DNA of 32,619 nt. It comes from a virus. The stretch covers positions 1 to 32,619 of IMG/VR virus record IMGVR_UViG_3300031673_000298, one strand, 5' to 3'. Made by a program: the position numbers and the translations under genes. Within the stretch, counting starts at the first letter, position 1. Each line of letters starts with the position of its first letter. A model generated the notes under the pieces. It saw nothing but the letters and a program-made list of their open reading frames with translations. It searched no databases and was not told the DNA's origin. Of this stretch, positions 22,724-28,720 are shown piece by piece.

Positions 22724-23836
22724 TTATTTTAGAATTCCTTTTCGTTTCGCTTTCGTCCGTATCTTTTTCAAGGCGTTCAAGGCGTCGCCCGATGTTATAT
22801 GATTTGAAATTCCCAGCTTCGTGTAGTCGTAGCCGTCGCGTGGTATTTTTTCTGCGTCCTTGTGCATATTTTCAACATAAATTATTTTGTTACCGACGAT
22901 CAGATCCTTCTTCAAGTTCGTGTCAAAGTGCTTTTTTAAAAGCGCCTTGAAAATTTCGTCCTTCTTCGCCAGTGCTGCGATCTGATTTTTCGTCGTAATG
23001 AATTGCTGTCCGATCTTGAAAATATCGTCAAGGTTTGCTTCGCCTGTGCGTTCGCGTAATAGATCGAAATAGGCCTTGCATTTTTCCGGGCAATAGGTGC
23101 AATGACCCGTCAAGTCGGGATTTGATTTGAATTCTTTTTCGGTCTGCATTTTTTCATAGATCATTTCAAGATAAGGGCCGACGTCGTCCATCTGGACAAG
23201 ATCCAGTTCAACCTTCTTTTTGTAGCCGCCTTTGACGGTCCCGGTCGCGGCGTCGATATCGCAGTCAAGCGACTGGCGCGCAATAAATACTTGTTTAAAA
23301 TCCGGGTGTTCGTGCGTATAGACAAAGGCGTAAATTTTTAATTGAAGATCGCGTTTTAATTCTTCATTCGACGGTATCAATGCGCCGCTTTTAAAATCAA
23401 TTATTTCGACCTGATCAGGACCCGGCACGTCGACGCGGTCGATCCGGCCTTCAATGATTGCGCCGCTTTTTAATTTATATCGGAAAGGATATTCGGCTTC
23501 CAGTATGATCGATTTTTCCGCGACGGTTTTCAGGGTATAAGCACGCATATTTTCCTTGCTTTTCTGATAGGCCGTAAGATCGAAGTGATACTTTTTGATT
23601 TCGGCTTCAAATATTTTTTCAACGTCTTCGAATGAAATGTCGTCCTTCGACTTCATTATTGCTTCGTTGATCCGGGCGACGGTCGCGTGCTGCATTGACC
23701 CGAATTGAAGCGGAAAACTGTCGGCTGATTTCATTTTTAAATGATATTTTTTCTTGTAATGATCGGCGCAGTTTATAAAATCTTTTACCTGCGTAAAGCT
23801 GATATGATCCTTCGGAAGTCCCGGCGCTGTTTTCAT
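22724..23836 (-). CDS. Cas4/RecB-like Fe-S PD-(D/E)XK exonuclease
   Basis: A 370-residue protein with the full motif set of RecB/Cas4-type nucleases: GSMQH (His50), GRID (Asp133), IIDFKSG (Asp147, Lys149) and QLKIY (Gln165, Tyr169). Four cysteines, Cys23 near the N-terminus and Cys246, 249 and 253 in HCTYCPEKC, match the iron-sulfur cluster of Cas4 and AddB. The enzyme would resect DNA ends, leaving single strands for the annealing protein encoded just upstream, whose stop overlaps this ATG (ATGA). No cas1 or CRISPR array is present, so a recombination role is preferred. Confidence 0.88.
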   Translation of the reverse strand: MKTAPGLPKDHISFTQVKDFINCADHYKKKYHLKMKSADSFPLQFGSMQHATVARINEAIMKSKDDISFEDVEKIFEAEIKKYHFDLTAYQKSKENMRAYTLKTVAEKSIILEAEYPFRYKLKSGAIIEGRIDRVDVPGPDQVEIIDFKSGALIPSNEELKRDLQLKIYAFVYTHEHPDFKQVFIARQSLDCDIDAATGTVKGGYKKKVELDLVQMDDVGPYLEMIYEKMQTEKEFKSNPDLTGHCTYCPEKCKAYFDLLRERTGEANLDDIFKIGQQFITTKNQIAALAKKDEIFKALLKKHFDTNLKKDLIVGNKIIYVENMHKDAEKIPRDGYDYTKLGISNHITSGDALNALKKIRTKAKRKGILK

Positions 23837-24768
23837 TTTTTCACCATTTCGCCCTTGTCGTCAAGTTCAATAGCGGCAATCATAGCGACAAAATCATCGC
23901 ACGTCATTATGTTTGCTTTCGGTTTCGCGCAGCGTCCGGGCGCGTTATTGTAAATATCCGAAAGTCCGTTCGCGATTTTCTTTTGTGTTTCAATGTCGAT
24001 ATCCTTCATTGACGCGACCTTATAGGATTTATGAAGCCACGCCCGGAATTTTTTCTGGTCGACGCCGATCTTATTCGCTACGGCCCATATTCGGGCCAGC
24101 CCTGCCGTCTTTTCCTTTCCAGCGTCGTTTGTAGCGTCTTTTTCGTCGGCCAGTGTAGTAATTGCCGTCTTGTTTTCGGGAAGCATAGGATCGACGTCAA
24201 CGCGTTTTAAATATCCCTTCTTGACGCAGTAGTTTATAAAAAGCAGTTTCATTTCGGCTGGCAATTGCTTTAACATTGAATTTCGTTCGGCGTTAGTGCT
24301 TGCGGTCCTGTCGCCGAAGCGGTCGCCGCGACGCCATTGACAGGTCGACCTTGTTATTTCGCCCGTCTTCGGATTAAGGCAGAAAACGACTTCTCTAAAC
24401 CAGCCTTCGCCCAGATCTTCCTTTTCGTAAGTAAATTTCGGAATGAAATTAAAAAGTTTTGCTTTCGTATATCGGATCGCTTCACGGACGCCAACGGCCC
24501 TTATTCCGCGAACGACAAGCGGATTTCCCTTGCTGTCTTTTTCGGTTTTGCTTTCATATTCATAGCAATATTTATTCGTCAATTCGCCGGCGATTTCGGC
24601 TTCGATCCCTTTCAGTTCGTCGTATTCCAAAATTTTACAGGTTATTTTCGCCAGATCCCTTGACGCGACGACAAGCGCTTTGTAAACCTTCCCGGTAAAT
24701 TTCCCGGACTTCCTTTGTGCCTTTCTTTTTGAAGCGACTTTCTTCCTTCGGTTAGATTTTTTATTCAC
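23833..24768 (-). CDS. Putative single-strand annealing-type recombination protein
   Basis: A 311-residue protein with a basic N-terminus. The core (residues about 70-200) reads VRGIRAVGVREAIRYTKAKL...GEGWFREVVFCLNP and ends with STNAERNSMLKQLPAEMK, the 'A..kA.RNa...liP' element of a phage family that accompanies Cas4-like nucleases. Residues about 222-270 (GLARIWAVANKIGVDQKKFR AWLHKSYKV) match the short C-terminal helical domain often found on annealing proteins. It is coupled to the nuclease gene. The assignment relies on context and pattern; a specific family (RecT, Erf or Rad52-like) cannot be fixed. Confidence 0.65.
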   Translation of the reverse strand: MNKKSNRRKKVASKRKAQRKSGKFTGKVYKALVVASRDLAKITCKILEYDELKGIEAEIAGELTNKYCYEYESKTEKDSKGNPLVVRGIRAVGVREAIRYTKAKLFNFIPKFTYEKEDLGEGWFREVVFCLNPKTGEITRSTCQWRRGDRFGDRTASTNAERNSMLKQLPAEMKLLFINYCVKKGYLKRVDVDPMLPENKTAITTLADEKDATNDAGKEKTAGLARIWAVANKIGVDQKKFRAWLHKSYKVASMKDIDIETQKKIANGLSDIYNNAPGRCAKPKANIMTCDDFVAMIAAIELDDKGEMVKK

Positions 24769-24780
24769 TTTTCCCTTCCT

Positions 24781-24948
24781 TTACTGCTGGATTTTGTTAT
24801 CCGCGATTAGGCGGCGAATTCCGTTCCTGACTAAATCCGCGATCGATAGTTTTGTCCTTGCTTTAATTTCAAGCAATTGTTTATATTCGAGCATATCGAT
24901 CACAGCAAAAATTTTCTTTTCCGTTTTTTCCTGCTTCTTTTTTGCCAT
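24781..24948 (-). CDS. Ribbon-helix-helix DNA-binding protein (55 residues)
   Basis: The ATG at 24948 is preceded by AAAGGGGGTAAAAAA. The product has a basic leader (MAKKKQEKTEKK), then a strand and two helices: KIFAVIDMLEYKQLLEIKAR and TKLSIADLVRNGIRRLIADN. This is the pattern of CopG/Arc-type repressors, where the strand enters the major groove and S-x-A-D-L-V-R-x-G-I forms helix B. It is the only candidate repressor in the genome. Its position near the early promoters suggests control of early or late transcription, perhaps at the palindrome at 15544-15558; that is inference. Confidence 0.78.
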   Translation of the reverse strand: MAKKKQEKTEKKIFAVIDMLEYKQLLEIKARTKLSIADLVRNGIRRLIADNKIQQ

Positions 24949-24972
24949 TTTTTTACCCCCTTTTTTTGAATT

Positions 24973-25740
24973 TTAAGACCTTGTCGATGGTATTTCCTTT
25001 TTGAATTCGTCCGGGATAGCCTTCGTGTCGACGATCTCGAAGTCCCATAATTTAATAACTTTAATGCCGGCAATTTCGATTTTTCCGTCGGCCTTGTCGA
25101 TAGCGGCCTGAATTTTGTCCCTGTCTGGTATCTTTTTAAAAGTCATTCCGCCGACGGTCTTGTCCTGTTCTTTTATTTCGGCGCTGTCTACGACGGCCGC
25201 AACCGCTGCCGATTGCTGCTGTTGCAAAAATGTCCTTTCTTCGCCACGCGTGCCTTTAATCGACTTGTCAAGCTTTTCTTCGACCTTCGCCGCTTCCTTC
25301 GCAATCCGAGCCATTTCGGCGGCGTTCTCTTTTGCGATCCGAGCCGCTTCCTTCGTGCGCCAGCCCGCGACGGCTTCGTCGACTTTTGCGATAGTGTCTT
25401 CGACGTAATCCTTAAATTTTTTAAATGCGGCGTCGGCAGCTTTTATTTCGTCCTTTACTGGCCCGATTATAATGTCGCGTTCGTCGGACTTTGCCTTGAA
25501 ATATTTTTTTATTGACGCCCGGATATCTCCGGCGATTTCAAGATCCTTTGCCGACTTGACAGTGATTGCGCCAAAATATTGGATCAGGGATTTATTTGTT
25601 TTCATTTCGACTCTGATTCCTTCGATAAAATCACTTGCGACTTTTGAAATAACTGCCATTGTTTGCCTTATTATTTTTTCTCCTTCGGCTGGATTTATTA
25701 AAGCGGTTTCGTTCTTCTCTTCGGTTTTAGTTTTATTCAT
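24973..25740 (-). CDS. Coiled-coil early protein of unknown function
   Basis: A 255-residue protein with a strongly helical middle (residues about 70-185), including KEAARIAKENAAEMARIAKE and a QQQQ run near residue 175, and a conserved-looking end, IKVIKLWDFEIVDTKAIPDE. Proteins of this layout often stand before annealing proteins in phage recombination clusters. A perfect promoter lies about 22 bases upstream of its ATG, with AAAGGAGAAC as ribosome binding site, so it should be strongly expressed very early. No enzymatic motif was seen. Confidence 0.75.
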   Translation of the reverse strand: MNKTKTEEKNETALINPAEGEKIIRQTMAVISKVASDFIEGIRVEMKTNKSLIQYFGAITVKSAKDLEIAGDIRASIKKYFKAKSDERDIIIGPVKDEIKAADAAFKKFKDYVEDTIAKVDEAVAGWRTKEAARIAKENAAEMARIAKEAAKVEEKLDKSIKGTRGEERTFLQQQQSAAVAAVVDSAEIKEQDKTVGGMTFKKIPDRDKIQAAIDKADGKIEIAGIKVIKLWDFEIVDTKAIPDEFKKEIPSTRS

Positions 25741-25761
25741 TTTGTTCTCCTTTTGGTTTAA

Positions 25762-25790
25762 ATTATACTTCTTTTTGGTATCTTTGTCAA
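25762..25790 (-). promoter_or_regulatory. Early promoter 2 (perfect consensus)
   Basis: TTGACA at 25790-25785, exactly 17 bp, then TATAAT at 25767-25762 on the minus strand. An AT-rich stretch (25791-25818) upstream of the -35 could act as an UP element. Predicted start near 25755 leaves a leader of about 15 bases before the ATG at 25740. Confidence 0.85.
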
Positions 25791-25807
25791 TAGCAAATAT
25801 ATTCTTT

Positions 25808-26020
25808 TTATATCTTTATGTCCCCGATCTTTACTTTCTGAACGCCGTCAATTCGGCTTCCAGCGGCAAGCAATTTCCTTTTTTCTTTATGCTGGGTTTC
25901 TTCAATTTTTTTCATTTCCTTTTCAAAGCATTCGTCGCAGTATCCGTGAGTTTCAGCCTTGTTTTCTAACGGCTCTTTTTCTCCGTAGCATTTTCCGCAT
26001 TTACAGCATATTCTTTTCAT
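25808..26020 (-). CDS. Small zinc-ribbon protein, first early gene
   Basis: The start is the ATG at 26020, about 37 bases after the predicted early transcription start and behind GGGAGAAAAAGAAA. A longer frame to 26092 would begin inside the promoter and is rejected. The 70-residue product has CCKCGKC at residues 5-11 and YCDEC at 27-31, a compact zinc ribbon, followed by a basic helix (KKIEETQHKEKRKLL) and a beta end (VQKVKIGDIKI). As the first product of the early promoter it may affect host or phage transcription; this is inference. Confidence 0.78.
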   Translation of the reverse strand: MKRICCKCGKCYGEKEPLENKAETHGYCDECFEKEMKKIEETQHKEKRKLLAAGSRIDGVQKVKIGDIKI

Positions 26021-26037
26021 TTTCTTTTTCTCCCGTC

Positions 26038-26049
26038 CGCCTTTTGGCG
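26038..26049 (-). promoter_or_regulatory. Small leader hairpin of the first early mRNA
   Basis: CGCC-AAAA-GGCG forms a 4-bp stem with a tetraloop between the predicted transcription start (about 26057) and the ribosome binding site. It may protect the 5' end or be incidental. It is too weak to terminate and has no U-run. Confidence 0.35.
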
Positions 26050-26063
26050 TCCTTCTATTGTTA

Positions 26064-26092
26064 AGTATATACGAAAAGGTGTCATTTGTCAA
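26064..26092 (-). promoter_or_regulatory. Early promoter 1
   Basis: TTGACA at 26092-26087, exactly 17 bp, then TATACT at 26069-26064 on the minus strand. It lies between the end of the lysis/tail block and the first early gene, the only wide non-coding gap (26021-26247). Three GCTACTTT repeats lie directly upstream. Confidence 0.82.
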
Positions 26093-26100
26093 GGGGTTTG

Positions 26101-26140
26101 GCTACTTTTTGTATGCTTAACAGCTACTTTCTGCTACTTT
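26101..26140. repeat. Three phased direct repeats upstream of early promoter 1
   Basis: GCTACTTT occurs at 26101-26108, 26123-26130 and 26133-26140, all in the same orientation. Starts are 22 and 10 bases apart, close to two and one turns of the helix, so a bound protein would line up on one face. The nearest repeat is 8 bases upstream of the -35 box, a typical activator position. An iteron role in replication is the alternative. Confidence 0.65.
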
Positions 26141-26247
26141 TTCGGTTTTTGGCTAAAAAAGACCCCTCTGGCATGCGTTGTGGTGCGTTATTCTTGACTG
26201 GGTGGTATGATTGGACGTCCCCTTGAATAGACGCCTTAAAATCGATT
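26141..26247 (-). other. Non-coding gap between late end and early promoter
   Basis: No gene was found. The 3' end of the spanin-candidate gene runs into a perfect 14-base palindrome, TAAAATCGATTTTA (26237-26250), and the stretch ends with an AGAGGGGTCTTTTTT element on the minus strand (26167-26153) that has a U-run but no clear stem. Late transcripts could end here, but an intrinsic terminator cannot be shown. Confidence 0.35.
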
Positions 26248-26700
26248 TTACCATGAAAATAATTTTATCTTTGCACCGACTTCGGCTTCCGGTGGATTAA
26301 ATTTATAACTTGCATCAAATAAATAGGGATCGGACATTACGGACGCACCTAATCCATAATTAAAACTTTTCAGATCCGTCGATCCGACTGGACCAGCAAA
26401 GATTGCACCATTTCGGTATTTTATAACTTCCTTTTCTTTTTCAACTATATTTGTCATTTCGTGAATTACGGGTTTTTCGACAATATGTTCTATCGTGACG
26501 ACGTGACCGCCTGTATCGACGTAAATCTTGCGATCTATTATGCGATCCTGATAAATTATTTTATTGACTGTGATCTTCTTTTCTTTTGTCATTGTTTCCT
26601 TTATTACCTTTGGCGTTTGAATTGAACAATACCACATAAAACCGAATATGATCGTCGCAATAAAAAATATAAGTAGCAAATAATTCTTTATTTTATTCAT
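26248..26700 (-). CDS. Membrane-anchored exported protein (possible spanin)
   Basis: A 150-residue protein with an N-terminal membrane anchor (residues 6-25, NYLLLIFFIATIIFGFMWYC), then an extracytoplasmic region with charged helical and beta segments (VIKETMTKEKKITVNKIIYQ, IEHIVEKPVIHEMTNIVEKE) and a glycine/aromatic end (FNYGLGASVMSDPYLFDASY, ending KIKLFSW). Inner-membrane spanins have this layout and lie after the endolysin gene, as here. No lipobox or separate outer-membrane spanin was recognised, so a unimolecular or unrelated protein is possible. The ATG overlaps the RusA stop (ATGA). Confidence 0.6.
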   Translation of the reverse strand: MNKIKNYLLLIFFIATIIFGFMWYCSIQTPKVIKETMTKEKKITVNKIIYQDRIIDRKIYVDTGGHVVTIEHIVEKPVIHEMTNIVEKEKEVIKYRNGAIFAGPVGSTDLKSFNYGLGASVMSDPYLFDASYKFNPPEAEVGAKIKLFSW

Positions 26701-27053
26701 AATTCGCCTTCCTTTGAAAAGATTTTTATTTCAGTTTTGTTTTTATTACTTTTGCCTCCAAATTCAAGGATAATCCGTTCTATATATTCGACGCTATCGT
26801 CTTGTATTAAGTATTTTTTTAATCCGTCTATTAGTCCTTTTATTACAAAATTATCAAGATCGCGCAAGGTGTGTTTGAAATAAAAGACTAATACTATGTT
26901 GACTTTTCCTTTTATCCTTTTTAACTTTTTATTTCTTACTTCCGCCATAATAAGATTTTCCCATAATTCTTTATATACCGCCTTTTTTGCCCAATGCCAA
27001 TTCGACCATACATTTAAACTTGCAGGTATTTCGGATATTTCCAGTTTTATCAT
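26697..27053 (-). CDS. RusA-like Holliday junction resolvase
   Basis: A 118-residue protein with the RusA signature: acidic residues in HTLRDLDNFVIKGLIDGLKK (Asp65, Asp67, Asn68 and Asp76) and YLIQDDSVEYIE (Asp85-86), with basic residues after them. RusA dimers cut four-way junctions, here probably trimming branched replication or recombination DNA before packaging. GGAGTGATTT precedes the ATG. It lies at the end of the lysis block, away from the replication genes, and its stop overlaps the next start. An 8-bp inverted repeat (27070-27099) lies just upstream; its role is unknown. Confidence 0.88.
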   Translation of the reverse strand: MIKLEISEIPASLNVWSNWHWAKKAVYKELWENLIMAEVRNKKLKRIKGKVNIVLVFYFKHTLRDLDNFVIKGLIDGLKKYLIQDDSVEYIERIILEFGGKSNKNKTEIKIFSKEGEL

Positions 27054-27154
27054 AAATCACTCCACGTTTGCGTTAAATCGATTATTTCCGTTTTAACGTC
27101 CTATCCCCTTATTTGTGATTTTGACCTTTGAAATAGATTATAAAATAAAGCGTT

Positions 27155-27310
27155 TTAAGGGACTTTTTTAATATCACGTCCGTTTTTTGCCTTTTCCTTC
27201 AGCGGTCGATTTTTTACGACTAAAAACTTTAACTTATCAAATGGTTTTGTTTTTAATTCATCGACAAGATAATCGCGTTGAACGAATTTTCTTTCTTTAT
27301 TTTTTTTCAT
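27155..27310 (-). CDS. Small basic protein overlapping the endolysin gene end
   Basis: The start is placed at the ATG at 27310, which overlaps the endolysin stop region; an in-frame ATG at 27355 would lie further inside the endolysin gene. The 51-residue product is highly basic (MKKNKERKFVQRDYLVDELK, LKEKAKNGRDIKKVP). No good ribosome binding site is visible at either start, so translation would depend on coupling. It may not be a real gene. Confidence 0.5.
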   Translation of the reverse strand: MKKNKERKFVQRDYLVDELKTKPFDKLKFLVVKNRPLKEKAKNGRDIKKVP

Positions 27311-27758
27311 CAAATTTATACAGCCACAAATCCATGCAACGATTGATCCAGCCATGTAAAAATACTTTTCTGGTTGAATTCATATTGCAGATATCAGCGT
27401 ATCTTTTTATACGTCTTAATAATAAAACTTCAAAATCAAATCCATTGCCAAGTTCTTCAAGCCAATGCCTGACTATTGTTGCACCCATATTTACGCCAGT
27501 ATCAAATATTATTAAGGCTCGCTTCTCCATGTAATTATCGCATTTAAGGGCAAGCCAATAATTTTTATAATATATTTCAGCTGCTATTTTTTGGGATTCT
27601 TCTGGCTTCATCTTGTCCATTTCCGCAACTTCTTTGGGATAGAAGGCAGAAGCGATTCCCCAGATCGTCAGGCCGCCGGGATCGTTAGCGTCTTCGCTTC
27701 GATATCCTTCGTGCTGGAATATGAAAGGCAAACATTTATTAAACTTTTCTTTATCCAT
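27297..27758 (-). CDS. Endolysin (GH108-type N-acetylmuramidase)
   Basis: A 153-residue protein with the GH108 signature near its N-terminus: FIFQHEGYRSEDANDPGGLT then IWGIA, where Glu17 is the catalytic acid. The second half (FDTGVNMGATIVRHWLEELG) matches the peptidoglycan-binding part of the same family. It cuts the glycan strands of murein at the end of infection. The ATG overlaps the end of the holin-like gene, with GGAGAAAATAAAA upstream. No signal peptide is present, so release through a holin is expected. Confidence 0.93.
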   Translation of the reverse strand: MDKEKFNKCLPFIFQHEGYRSEDANDPGGLTIWGIASAFYPKEVAEMDKMKPEESQKIAAEIYYKNYWLALKCDNYMEKRALIIFDTGVNMGATIVRHWLEELGNGFDFEVLLLRRIKRYADICNMNSTRKVFLHGWINRCMDLWLYKFDEKK

Positions 27759-27975
27759 TTTTATTTTCTCCTACGTCATCAAGCAAGACGCCAGTTTTTC
27801 TTGTATATATTCTTTTTTGATAAACATTCGCGCCATTATAAAATAAAAGTGCTGCACCTATTCCATAAACACAATCAGCCGAAGTCAGCCGGCCACATGC
27901 AGTTAATATGAATATTCCAGTCATTGCAAAAACCGTCGTGATCCATTTTTTAGATCCGTAATTATTGCTTTTCAT
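27751..27975 (-). CDS. Holin-like protein, two membrane segments
   Basis: A 74-residue protein with two hydrophobic segments (about 11-27, ITTVFAMTGIFILTACG, and 35-53, CVYGIGAALLFYNGANV) joined by a short polar turn and a charged C-terminus (RKTGVLLDDVGENKNG). Size, topology and place directly before the endolysin are those of a phage holin, which opens the inner membrane at the lysis time. It overlaps the endolysin start by 8 bases. Confidence 0.78.
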   Translation of the reverse strand: MKSNNYGSKKWITTVFAMTGIFILTACGRLTSADCVYGIGAALLFYNGANVYQKRIYTRKTGVLLDDVGENKNG

Positions 27976-28206
27976 TTAACCACCCATAATTGCCTTAAAA
28001 ACAAAAGGAATCACTTTCGTCCCCAGATCTGCGATCAACATAATCGCAACGACGATAAGCCAGCGCAAAAGCAATGACGTTCGGGCGCTTATATCCCCGA
28101 CGTCCTTTTCGTATTGCTTGAAGCGTATTTCGCGCGCGCGTCCTTGCTCGCAACCAGTTTCATTTAATTTATCCTTGAATTTTTGTAACGCTTTTCCGTT
28201 TCCCAT
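27976..28206 (-). CDS. Small membrane protein of the lysis block (holin or antiholin candidate)
   Basis: A 76-residue protein with a charged, helical N-terminal half (GKALQKFKDKLNETGCEQGR) and a hydrophobic C-terminal half (residues 43-72, TSLLLRWLIVVAIMLIADLG). GGAAGGTTAAAAA precedes the ATG and its stop abuts the next start. One or two membrane segments fit a second holin or an antiholin that times lysis. The charged N-terminus resembles XhlA-type proteins loosely. Confidence 0.7.
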   Translation of the reverse strand: MGNGKALQKFKDKLNETGCEQGRAREIRFKQYEKDVGDISARTSLLLRWLIVVAIMLIADLGTKVIPFVFKAIMGG

Positions 28207-28222
28207 TTTTAACCTTCCTTTC

Positions 28223-28720
28223 TTAATTGAAGTGCATTACTATTTTTGCAAGTCCTGCGCCGACGCGTGCCTGAATAACGTGTCCGATTTCGAGAAAATG
28301 TTTGTCAACCGAAAATGGACTTCCCGGAGTAGCTTCGCTCAATGCTTGTCCGGCTACGAAGCCGCCGTCAGCTGCTACAAATCCGCGTGCTATATGGCCC
28401 AGTGTCGTATTTCCGATAAAATAAGCTTCCGCAATTCCTTCGATCACGATCCACGCCGGCGATCCGTCCGGGATTCCGCTTTCATAAAAAACACCAATCG
28501 GATTAGGAATATTTTGAAGCAACAAAACAACTGCTTCGGCCGTGACAGTCGACGGCGTCACAAGATATCCTTTAACGCTGGCCGCGCCCGTTTTATTTAA
28601 TAATTGGATAGAAACGCCGCCTTCTGGCGTTATCCTGACCGGACTATTTTTTATGTTTGCTGCAACCAGCAATTCAAGTGTTTCAATTCTCTTTTGTAGT
28701 TTAAAAATAATATCTTTCAT
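28223..28720 (-). CDS. Virion protein with coiled-coil N-terminus and beta domain
   Basis: A 165-residue protein. Residues 1-18 (MKDIIFKLQKRIETLELL) are a short coiled coil likely to trimerise. The rest is beta-structured, Gly/Ala/Val-rich (IQLLNKTGAASVKGYLV, AVVLLLQNIPNPIGVFYESG, HIARGFVAADGGFVAGQALS), ending in a strand with GLAKIVMHFN. The pattern is like phage decoration or fibre-tip domains. The ATG overlaps the stop of the large tail protein. It is the last gene before the lysis cassette, so a tail or head fibre is plausible. Confidence 0.65.
   Translation of the reverse strand: MKDIIFKLQKRIETLELLVAANIKNSPVRITPEGGVSIQLLNKTGAASVKGYLVTPSTVTAEAVVLLLQNIPNPIGVFYESGIPDGSPAWIVIEGIAEAYFIGNTTLGHIARGFVAADGGFVAGQALSEATPGSPFSVDKHFLEIGHVIQARVGAGLAKIVMHFN

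Noticed and set aside
22724-23836. Cas4-like gene as part of a CRISPR system
   Set aside because: No cas1, cas2 or repeat-spacer array is present; the neighbour is a recombination protein.
25472-25969. 165-codon open frame on the plus strand
   Set aside because: It lies antisense to the coiled-coil gene and zinc-ribbon gene and crosses a perfect minus-strand promoter. Its hydrophobic, Phe-rich content is what antisense of Lys/Glu-rich genes yields.
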